Below, one piece after another: positions 5,959-11,634 of a stretch of DNA of 11,634 nt; within the stretch, counting starts at the first letter, position 1; every line of letters begins with the position of its first letter. The stretch is taken from contig JAFGIZ010000025.1 of NCBI GenBank assembly GCA_016929365.1, forward strand, positions 1 to 11,634, written 5' to 3'. The notes beneath the pieces were generated by a model. It saw only the letters and a list, made by a program, of their open reading frames with translations. It did no database searches and was not told the DNA's origin. A program made the position numbers and the translations under genes. The DNA comes from Lentisphaerota bacterium (GTDB lineage: Bacteria; Verrucomicrobiota; Kiritimatiellia; UBA8416; JAFGIZ01).

Positions 5959-6906
5959 TCAGGCGTGGTTGCGCAGTTTCAATTCCAGCGGATAGGGGCG
6001 CAGGTAGAGCTGTTCGGCCAGGTACGGCACGTCGTACTTGCGCACGTAGTGATTGAACAGCGTGACGGGCACGATCAGGGGGACCAATTCCCGTTTATAC
6101 GCGTCAAGAACTTCCAGCATTTCCTGTTTCTCGTCGGCGCCGAGCAGCTTCTTGAAGTAGCCCAGGAGGTGCTGAAGCACGTTGACGTGCTTTTTGACCG
6201 TGGCGTGCCGTTTGAGCGCTTCGAGCAGGCGGGCTTCGTAGGCGTCCCGCAGGCGCGGGAGCGGCGTCTGCTTTCCCTGCGCAAGCAGCCGGCCCATCTC
6301 CCGGAGATGCGCCGGGCTGTGGGCCATGAGCAGCAGCTTGTGGGCGGCGTGAAAGTCCGTGAGGGGCCGCACGGACCGCGCCGACGCGACGGCTTCGCGA
6401 TAGCGGTGCAGGGTAAAGACCCGCTCGATGAAGTTCTCGCGCAGCCCGGGATCGTGCAGGCGTCCCTCGTCTTCGGCCGGGAGCAGCGGAAAGTGTTCCA
6501 TGAAAAGGCGGGCGAAGAGGCCGGGCGCGCGGCCGGACAGGCCGCCGCGCCCGTTGTACACCTTGACGCGCTCCATCCCGCTGCTGGGCGAACGGGATTT
6601 GAAGACAAAGCCGCAGAGATTTTCCTTTTCCAGCTCGACGACGCGGCGCCGGGCCCAATCGAGCATCCGGCCGGTCAGGTCCTGCTCCGTCCGCTGCGTC
6701 ATGAGACGCGGATTTTCGGGGTCGCCCACCAGGCGCATGGCTTCGCGGGGCACGGGCAGGCCGCATTCCACTTCGGGACAGACGGGAACGTAGGCGACGT
6801 ATTTGCCGAGCGTTTCGACGAGAAACGGATCGTACTTGTGCTGCCCGTCGTAGCGCACCCGTTCGCCGAGCAGGCACCGGCTGATACCGAGCCGCAGGGT
6901 TTCCAT
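5959..6906 (-). CDS. DUF523-DUF1722 fusion protein (TudS/YbgA type)
   Basis: A 315-residue two-domain protein. The DUF523 part (about 5-145) shows ISRCLLGERVRYDG with C11 and PVCPEVECGLPVPRE with C43 and C48. The DUF1722 (YbgA-like) part (about 185-310) shows FHAAHKLLLMAHS, NVLQHLLGYFKK, LVPLIVPVTLFNHYVRKY and LRNHA. DUF523 includes thiouracil desulfurase TudS, which holds a [4Fe-4S] cluster on three cysteines. Here the third, in the family's SPSCG motif, reads SPSSG (S109). An unusual C98 (ENLCGF) lies 11 residues earlier and could substitute. The role is therefore inferred as desulfuration of thiolated bases or a related reaction, with doubt. The ATG lies one base after the doxX stop (TGA-G-ATG), with a poor ribosome site, so translation is probably coupled. 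Confidence 0.9.
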   Translation of the reverse strand: METLRLGISRCLLGERVRYDGQHKYDPFLVETLGKYVAYVPVCPEVECGLPVPREAMRLVGDPENPRLMTQRTEQDLTGRMLDWARRRVVELEKENLCGFVFKSRSPSSGMERVKVYNGRGGLSGRAPGLFARLFMEHFPLLPAEDEGRLHDPGLRENFIERVFTLHRYREAVASARSVRPLTDFHAAHKLLLMAHSPAHLREMGRLLAQGKQTPLPRLRDAYEARLLEALKRHATVKKHVNVLQHLLGYFKKLLGADEKQEMLEVLDAYKRELVPLIVPVTLFNHYVRKYDVPYLAEQLYLRPYPLELKLRNHA

Positions 6907-6907
6907 C

Positions 6908-7315
6908 TCAGCGCAGCCAGGTGTAGGGGATGGCTTTGCCCAGGCTGAACCGGCCCGGGCCCGTGAAGAGCAGGCCGAGAAATACAACCATCAGTTCGAT
7001 GGCATGTGCGGCCCCGGGGATGCCGTCACCTTTGTTGAGGTGCATCGCCGCGGCCACGAGCATCGTGATGCCCATCAGGATGCAGGCGATTTTGAAGCCG
7101 ACGCCCAGGATCAGGCAGATGCCGCCGCCGAATTCGGCCAGAGCCGCCATAAAGCCCCAAAACGCGGGCGCGAACGTAATGCCGAAGGTTCCCATGGCCT
7201 GGCCGAGCCCGGTCCAGGATTCGGCGCCGCCCGTCAGTTTCGGGTAACCGTGAAGCATAAACATGATTCCGATCCCCAGCCTCAGGATCAACAGTCCCGT
7301 GTCGCGTGTGTTCAT
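6908..7315 (-). CDS. DoxX family membrane protein
   Basis: A 135-residue integral membrane protein with four predicted helices (about 7-24, 50-70, 74-93, 102-119). The DoxX hallmarks are RLGIGIMFMLHGYPKL near the N-terminus and FWGFMAALAEFGGGICLILG in helix 2. In the family, DoxX proteins were first described as a quinol oxidase subunit of thermophilic archaea; bacterial members are linked to redox or oxidative-stress complexes, but most are unassigned. The ATG at 7315 has AAAGGAG 4 bases before it. An upstream in-frame start would add 11 residues beyond this strong site. It is the first gene of a pair with the DUF523-DUF1722 gene. Confidence 0.9.
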   Translation of the reverse strand: MNTRDTGLLILRLGIGIMFMLHGYPKLTGGAESWTGLGQAMGTFGITFAPAFWGFMAALAEFGGGICLILGVGFKIACILMGITMLVAAAMHLNKGDGIPGAAHAIELMVVFLGLLFTGPGRFSLGKAIPYTWLR

Positions 7316-7381
7316 AACACTCCTTTCCGGTGCCTCGCGGACAACCACGGCCCGCCATGGCCGGGGCGGGTCGCCGGCCTG

Positions 7382-7410
7382 TTCTTAGCGGCCGCGGGCC
7401 GGATTGTCAA
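7382..7410 (-). promoter_or_regulatory. Candidate promoter of the doxX operon
   Basis: On the minus strand a perfect TTGACA (7405-7410) stands exactly 17 bases before TAAGAA (7382-7387, three of six). The expected transcript begins near 7375, leaving a GC-rich leader of about 60 bases with self-complementary GGCCCGCC and GGCGGG-type blocks around 7350-7380 that could fold. Confidence 0.5.
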
Positions 7411-7438
7411 TCGGTTTCCCGTTCAGGGCCGAAGGTGC

Positions 7439-7467
7439 TTGACGCGGGCGGGGCGCCGTTCAAGACT
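7439..7467 (+). promoter_or_regulatory. Candidate promoter of the amidohydrolase gene
   Basis: TTGACG (7439-7444, five of six) is followed after 17 bases by AAGACT (7462-7467, three of six). A transcript from here would begin at about 7473-7475, directly at the ATG at 7476, so the mRNA would be nearly leaderless. The weak -10 makes this tentative. Confidence 0.35.
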
Positions 7468-7475
7468 GGAACGGG

Positions 7476-8276
7476 ATGATCATCGATTTCCACACGCATG
7501 CCTTTCCGGACGGATTGGCCGAACGCGCCATGCGCACGCTCCTGGCGGAGACGGAGGCGGTTACGGCGTACCTGGACGGCACGGTTGGGGCCCTGCTCGA
7601 CTCGATGGACAGGGCGGGAATTGCGCGGTCGGTGGTGTGTTCCATTGCGACCCGGCCGGAGCAGTTTGAAAACATTTTCGAGTGGTCGCGCCAGATTGCG
7701 TCGGACCGGATTGTGCCGTTTCCGTCGGTGCATCCGGCGGACCCGGAGCGCGGCGAGCGCCTGCGGCGCGTGCGGGAGGCGGGGTTCCGGGGCATCAAGC
7801 TGCATCCATACTACCAGGACTTTGTTCTCAACGAGGACCGGCTGCTGCCGCTTTACGAACAGGCGGCGGAGCTCGGCCTGATCGTGGTGATGCACACCGG
7901 TTACGACGTCGCGTTTCCGCGGGACCAGCGGCGCGCCGACCCCGCCAAAACCATGGACGTGGTGCGCCGGGTCCCCTCGCTGAAACTGGTGACGACGCAT
8001 CTCGGGGCGTGGGAGGACTGGGACGACGTCATCGCGCTGATGCTGGGGCAGCCGGTCTACATGGGCCTGTCGTATGCCCTGGACTGCATGCCGCGGGAAC
8101 AGGCCCGGCGCATGCTGTTGCGGCATCCGGCCACGCATCTCCTGTTCGGCTCGGATTCCCCCTGGAAAGACCAGGCGGAAACCCTGCGGCTGGTGCGCGC
8201 CATGGAGCTCGGCCCCGAACGCGAGGCGGCCCTCCTGTCGGGCAACGCGTCCCGGCTGCTGGACCCGAGCGCCTGA
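7476..8276 (+). CDS. Amidohydrolase-family metal-dependent hydrolase (amidohydro-rel type)
   Basis: A 266-residue TIM-barrel hydrolase of the amidohydrolase-related family, which includes decarboxylases such as ACMSD and various hydrolases. It starts with MIIDFHTHAFP, the HxH metal pair (H6, H8) on the first strand. Further expected ligands follow: GIKLHP (K108, H110), VMHTGYD (H140), TTHLGAW (H175) and FGSDSPW (D227, the strand-8 aspartate). The order and spacing match a full active site, so the enzyme is probably functional. Length is near 270, common for this group. The start codon directly precedes the first barrel strand; a weak GGAACGGG lies before it. Substrate is unknown. It is divergent from doxX and convergent with the membrane-protein pair. 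Confidence 0.9.
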   Translation: MIIDFHTHAFPDGLAERAMRTLLAETEAVTAYLDGTVGALLDSMDRAGIARSVVCSIATRPEQFENIFEWSRQIASDRIVPFPSVHPADPERGERLRRVREAGFRGIKLHPYYQDFVLNEDRLLPLYEQAAELGLIVVMHTGYDVAFPRDQRRADPAKTMDVVRRVPSLKLVTTHLGAWEDWDDVIALMLGQPVYMGLSYALDCMPREQARRMLLRHPATHLLFGSDSPWKDQAETLRLVRAMELGPEREAALLSGNASRLLDPSA

Positions 8277-8306
8277 GGGGGACGGTGGCCGGCGGGAGCG
8301 GTGCGG

Positions 8307-8825
8307 TCAGCGGCCGGTTTCGAGAAAGCGGTTCATCTCGTCGCGGCGGGACTTGAGGAAGAAGCCCTGCGACGTGCCGCCGCGCAGGGAAGCCAGCAGG
8401 GCCAGGGTCAGCTGTACCATGACGAACGCGGCGAAGAGGCTGAGGGTGAAGGCGATAAGCGTGCCGACGTAACGGCCTCGCGCGATCCACGCGACGAGCG
8501 GAATGCCCGCCACGAGCATCAGGACCGCGGGCGTGCCGTATAACAGCGCCGTCCGCAGCGCCCGGCCGGAGGCCGGCGGCAGGACGAGGCGGACGGTGGC
8601 CGTGACCGCGATCAGCAGCAGGACCAGGCCCGCCAGGAGGCCCAGAATCTTACGCGAGCCCCGTACGGTGCTCATGCCGGCGGCGGTGCCGGCGACGTCC
8701 ATCACCGCGAACAGCGTGATGCCGGCGACGGCGCTGACCACGACCAAATCCCGCACGCTGTCGGGGGATCCAAGCGCCAGGCGGACCAGTGATCCGGCGG
8801 TTTCAAACCAGGCGTGCCAGGGCAT
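8307..8825 (-). CDS. Four-helix membrane protein, unknown function
   Basis: A 172-residue protein I do not recognise. It has four hydrophobic segments (about 27-48, 60-82, 92-114 and 120-146) and a charged C-terminal tail (KSRRDEMNRFLETGR). Short loops of basic residues (RGSRK, ARGRY) separate the helices. The ATG at 8825 shares its A with the TAA stop of the upstream gene (TAATG), and GGAGGA stands 4 bases before it, so translation is coupled. The Yip1 or YIP-like families have similar size, but no diagnostic motif is visible. It is expected to work with, or be expressed alongside, the upstream membrane protein. Confidence 0.8.
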   Translation of the reverse strand: MPWHAWFETAGSLVRLALGSPDSVRDLVVVSAVAGITLFAVMDVAGTAAGMSTVRGSRKILGLLAGLVLLLIAVTATVRLVLPPASGRALRTALLYGTPAVLMLVAGIPLVAWIARGRYVGTLIAFTLSLFAAFVMVQLTLALLASLRGGTSQGFFLKSRRDEMNRFLETGR

Positions 8826-9424
8826 TAGTCCTCCGCAAACTGCTGGCGGGTGACGACCGCGCCGTCTTCGGATTCCAGCTCGAGGCCCGGATAGAAATAC
8901 AGCACGGTGCCGTCCGCCTCGATTTCGGCTTTCGGCGGACCGAGCCGCGCCCGGACTTCCGGCAGCGGCATCCCGACCCAGTCCACCTTCCGGATGTCGC
9001 GCAGGTTCCGGAGCTGCCGCTCCGAGGGTGCGCCGTCCCGGGACGGCGGCGCGCCGGCCTGTTCGGTCAGCACCTTGAGCGCCTCGAGGTCAAGCGCCGG
9101 TCCGCCGCCCTCTTGTTGTTTCGCAAGTTCTTCCTGGAGCCGCTTTTCGAGGGCTGCCATGCCGCCGGGCAGGCTGCGGGCGCCGGCGTTGAAAGCCATG
9201 GCCATGCCGAAAATCACCATGACCGTACCGAGGAGCTGCAGGAGAAACGGGCGCTTGGCGTCGTACCAGTTGCTGATCAGGAAAAACAGCGCGGCAAACG
9301 GCAGAAAGAGGACCGCAATGCCCCACCAGATACTCACGCGAAACGCGTTGATGACGAACCACAGGGAACCGACGGCGCCGACGAGCCCGCCGAGCAGGAT
9401 CACCATTGTGGCCAGAATACCCAT
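8825..9424 (-). CDS. Membrane protein with BamE/SmpA-like C-terminal module
   Basis: A 199-residue protein with three N-terminal hydrophobic segments (about 4-27, 33-51, 60-80). A Gln/Glu-rich, probably coiled stretch follows (88-108), then a soluble C-terminal part. Residues 149-195 read VGMPLPEVRARLGPPKAEIEADGTVLYFYPGLELESEDGAV. The G-M-x-x-x-E-V-x-x-x-L-G-P-P start, then a Tyr-rich strand and a DG turn, resembles the small SmpA/OmlA (BamE) fold. Alternative starts at 9460 and 9490 exist. The promoter candidate at 9481-9509 predicts a transcript start near 9474, so 9490 is unlikely; I favour 9424, the beginning of the first helix, though neither 9424 nor 9460 has a good ribosome site. Its stop overlaps the next gene (TAATG). 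Confidence 0.78.
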   Translation of the reverse strand: MGILATMVILLGGLVGAVGSLWFVINAFRVSIWWGIAVLFLPFAALFFLISNWYDAKRPFLLQLLGTVMVIFGMAMAFNAGARSLPGGMAALEKRLQEELAKQQEGGGPALDLEALKVLTEQAGAPPSRDGAPSERQLRNLRDIRKVDWVGMPLPEVRARLGPPKAEIEADGTVLYFYPGLELESEDGAVVTRQQFAED

Positions 9425-9480
9425 GCGCGATCGTATCCGGTTTGCGCCGGGCGCTACCATGCGGCCCGGCTCAGCGATAC

Positions 9481-9509
9481 AGTATGGCACACCGTCCCGG
9501 CCGTCTCAA
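9481..9509 (-). promoter_or_regulatory. Candidate promoter of the membrane-protein pair
   Basis: On the minus strand TTGAGA (9504-9509, five of six) stands exactly 17 bases before CATACT (9481-9486, four of six). The -10 resembles the GATACT boxes near 5310 and 5411, and like them is followed by G. It is back-to-back with the promoter of the KR-DH gene. Confidence 0.55.
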
Positions 9510-9535
9510 GGCGGGAATATGGGCCGGGCGGGCGC

Positions 9536-9564
9536 TCGACAGCCGGCGGCGGACGCACTATAAA
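9536..9564 (+). promoter_or_regulatory. Candidate promoter of the KR-DH synthase gene
   Basis: TCGACA (9536-9541, five of six) is followed after exactly 17 bases by TATAAA (9559-9564, five of six), the best-looking promoter in the window. The expected start lies at about 9571, only a few bases before the ATG at 9575. The AAAGG at 9562-9566, which could be a ribosome site, would then be outside the mRNA. Either the mRNA is nearly leaderless or a farther upstream promoter is used. Confidence 0.55.
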
Positions 9565-9574
9565 GGTCGGCGTT

Positions 9575-11634
9575 ATGACGCATGCCCCGGAACCGCCCGC
9601 CGACGCCCGCCTCGACGCGTTTCTGCGTTACCAGGAGACCATGCGGGTCTTCCTGCGCAGCCAGGAAACGGTGCTCGACGCGTATCTGCGCGACGCGGGG
9701 ACCGCGGGGGCGGCGGCCGCGCCGGCAGCCGCGCCGGCAGCCGCGCCGCCGGCCGGCGGCAGACCGGCCCGGGCCGTGCCGCGCTGTGTCGTGGCGGCGG
9801 CGGAGGCCCCGTATCCGGCCGGCGATGCGGCGCCCCCGGGGCCGGGAGCCTGGGTGCTCAGCGAGGACGGCGGCGGCGCAGCGGCGGCGCTGGCCGGTGC
9901 GCTGGAACAGGCGGGCCGTCCCGTCGTGCGCCTGGACGACGCTGTGTTGCGCAACCCCGAACGCACGCGGGCGGCGCTGGACGCCGCGCGCCGGGAGCAC
10001 GGAACGCTGGGCGGGATCGTGCATCTGCGGCCGTTGCGCGCGGCGCCGGATTTCGAGACGGTCGGGCCGGAAACATGGACGGATGCCGTTGACCTGGATG
10101 TCCGGGGTGCGCTGTACCTGTTGCAGGCGGCGGCGCCGGAGCTGGATCGGTCGGACGGGGTCCCGTTTGTGTTCCTGGCCCTGACGCACGGCGCGGAGGC
10201 GAAAACGCCCCTGGCCGGCGCGCCGGCGCACCCCTGGCGCGGCGGGCTCGCCGGCTTGCTGAAATGCGCGGCGAAGGAATGGCCGGGGGCACGCATCCGG
10301 ACCGTGGACCTGGATACGGTTGCCGCGGAGAGCCTGGAGGCAATCGTGGGCCGCGAGTGCTCCGCGGCGGGGCCCGTGGAGGTGCTTTTGCGGGGGACCC
10401 GGCGTTTGACCCTGGACCCGCGCCGGGCCGAGCGGCCCGCCGACGCGACTGCGGCGCCGGGCGGCGGACTCGGGCCGGGCAGCGTGGTGCTGGTGACCGG
10501 GGGGGCACGGGGCATTACCGCGGAGGCGGTGCATGAGCTGGCCGGCGTGACGCGTGCGACGTTCGTCCTGCTGGGCCGCACGGCGCTGCCGGAGGGAGCG
10601 GAAGACGCCGCGACCGCGGGCGTGGCCGATCCCGCCGCGCTGCGGGCGGCCGTTATGCAGCAAGCCCGGGCCGCGGGCGCGAAACCGCATCCCCGCGAGG
10701 TGGAGCGGACCGTGCGCGGGCTGATCCGGGCGCGCGAAATCCGCGCCACGCTGGACCGGCTGCGCGCGGCGGGCGCCACGGTCGAGTATCGCGCCTGCGA
10801 TGTGCGCGACGCCGACGCGTTTACCGCCGTGATTGACGACGTGCGCGCGCGCCGGGGCGCGATCGAGGGCGTCATTCACGGCGCGGGGGTCATCGAAGAC
10901 AAGCGAATCGTGGACAAGACGCCCGATTCCTTTGCGCGGGTCGTGGGGACCAAGCTCGATCCCCTGCTGACACTCTGGCACGTCCTGGACTGGGAGCGCG
11001 TGCGTTTCTGCATGCTGTTTGCGTCCATTGCCGGCTCGTTCGGAAATGCCGGGCAGGGCGACTATGCCGCCGCCAACGAGATCATGAACCGCGTGGCTTC
11101 GTGTCTCAAGGCGCGCTGCCCGGGGACGGTGACGGCGGTCAACTGGGGGCCGTGGGGCGGGGGCGGCATGGTGACCGAGGAAGTGGCGCGTCAGTTTGCC
11201 GAGCGCGGGGTCGGCCTGGTGCCGCCGGAGGGCGGCCGGCATTTCGTGCGGGAAGAACTGTTGCACGGGGGCGACGCGGTGCGGCTGATTGCGGGCGAGG
11301 GAGGCTGGCTCGAGGCGGCCGACGCACGGGCCGTGCGTGCCGCGACGGCGACGGCGCCGCTCCTGCGCGGGGCGCGTGTGACCGGACAGGCCGGGGACCG
11401 TCTGGAGCTTGCGCTTGAGCTCGACCCCGCTCGCCTGCCTTTCCTGCGGGACCACGTTATCGACGGCAAGCCCGTCTTGCCGCTGGCGTTCGCCCTGGAG
11501 CTGGCGGCCGAGTCGGTCGCCGCTGCGGGGCGCGGGGCGCGCGTGACGGCGGTGTCCGACTGGCGCCTGTTCCGGGGGGTGGTATTCGATCCGGATACGC
11601 CCCGCGTGTTACAGGTCCGGGCGGCGCGTGAAGC
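9575..11634 (+). CDS. PKS/PUFA-synthase-like protein, KR plus start of DH (3' end outside window)
   Basis: The frame is open from ATG 9575 to the right edge (at least 686 residues). Residues 14-38 hold two copies of FLRxQET followed by a DAYL block, resembling the helix after the acyltransferase of many polyketide synthases. An Ala/Pro linker follows (about 43-62). Residues about 91-285 look like a ketoreductase structural subdomain. The catalytic ketoreductase starts with VTGGARGI (308-314) and has K460, S484, Y497 and N501, the complete K-S-Y-N set. IED at 440-442 takes the place of the LDD of B-type enzymes. AVNWGPWGGGGMV closes the domain. A dehydratase hot-dog domain begins with H627 in HVIDGKPVLP (HxxxGxxxxP). 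The long insert with KPHPREVERTVRGL resembles PUFA-synthase ketoreductases. It would reduce and dehydrate carrier-bound beta-keto chains. KR-DH order is shared with PfaA and enediyne synthases. Confidence 0.88.
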   Translation, partial: MTHAPEPPADARLDAFLRYQETMRVFLRSQETVLDAYLRDAGTAGAAAAPAAAPAAAPPAGGRPARAVPRCVVAAAEAPYPAGDAAPPGPGAWVLSEDGGGAAAALAGALEQAGRPVVRLDDAVLRNPERTRAALDAARREHGTLGGIVHLRPLRAAPDFETVGPETWTDAVDLDVRGALYLLQAAAPELDRSDGVPFVFLALTHGAEAKTPLAGAPAHPWRGGLAGLLKCAAKEWPGARIRTVDLDTVAAESLEAIVGRECSAAGPVEVLLRGTRRLTLDPRRAERPADATAAPGGGLGPGSVVLVTGGARGITAEAVHELAGVTRATFVLLGRTALPEGAEDAATAGVADPAALRAAVMQQARAAGAKPHPREVERTVRGLIRAREIRATLDRLRAAGATVEYRACDVRDADAFTAVIDDVRARRGAIEGVIHGAGVIEDKRIVDKTPDSFARVVGTKLDPLLTLWHVLDWERVRFCMLFASIAGSFGNAGQGDYAAANEIMNRVASCLKARCPGTVTAVNWGPWGGGGMVTEEVARQFAERGVGLVPPEGGRHFVREELLHGGDAVRLIAGEGGWLEAADARAVRAATATAPLLRGARVTGQAGDRLELALELDPARLPFLRDHVIDGKPVLPLAFALELAAESVAAAGRGARVTAVSDWRLFRGVVFDPDTPRVLQVRAARE
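9716..9748 (+). repeat. 12-bp tandem repeat coding an Ala/Pro linker
   Basis: GCCGCGCCGGCA is repeated about 2.75 times in frame within the synthase gene and encodes Ala-Ala-Pro-Ala units from residue 48. Such linkers are flexible tethers between synthase domains and are prone to copy-number change. Confidence 0.75.

Noticed and set aside
8277..8306. Possible terminator between the convergent amidohydrolase and membrane-protein genes
   Set aside because: The stretch is G-rich with no clear stem-loop or T-tract.
9506..11455. A 649-codon open frame on the minus strand opposite the synthase
   Set aside because: It is fully antisense to a frame with clear KR and DH motifs, is rich in Arg, Pro, Gly and His, and shows no domain. 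GC-rich coding DNA commonly leaves this frame open.

Overview
The window is a GC-rich, densely packed bacterial chromosome segment. It holds 14 supportable protein genes (two cut by the window edges), no RNA genes, no mobile elements and no CRISPR array. No gap between genes exceeds about 215 bp. Strong GC bias leaves many long antisense open frames, which are shadows. The gene mix fits a free-living bacterium. I would guess the PVC group (Kiritimatiellota or Verrucomicrobia-like), but that is a weak impression from protein style and not something the window proves.

Layout, left to right. (1) A plus-strand operon: the 3' end of a small cupin, an iron-type alcohol dehydrogenase, and a small membrane protein whose TTG start lies inside the dehydrogenase stop region. 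(2) Convergent to it, a minus-strand HAD phosphatase, then a divergent plus-strand surE. (3) A minus-strand pair, CBS-domain protein then DUF503 protein, joined by a 4-base GTGA overlap. (4) A minus-strand PfkB-type sugar or nucleoside kinase, divergent from a plus-strand ferritin-like diiron protein. Their 215 bp intergenic region has repeats and two mirrored promoter candidates. (5) A minus-strand doxX gene followed after one base by a DUF523-DUF1722 (TudS/YbgA-type) gene. (6) A divergent plus-strand TIM-barrel amidohydrolase. (7) A minus-strand pair of membrane proteins joined by a TAATG overlap; the first has a BamE/SmpA-like C-terminal module. (8) Divergent from these and running off the right edge, a large polyketide/PUFA-synthase-like protein with a complete ketoreductase and the start of a dehydratase domain.

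Most of regions 1-6 is metabolic housekeeping: phosphatases (HAD, SurE), a kinase, an oxidoreductase, and redox or stress proteins (ferritin-like, DoxX, DUF523). The most interesting part is the right end. A KR-DH protein begins there with its own promoter and lacks ketosynthase, acyltransferase and carrier domains in the visible part. This suggests a split iterative fatty acid/polyketide synthase of the PfaA or enediyne type continuing to the right. Other points worth a second look are the loss of the usual SPSCG cysteine in the DUF523 domain, the Gln-for-His metal ligand in the dehydrogenase, and the repeated 17-spaced promoters with ATACT-type -10 boxes in several intergenic regions.
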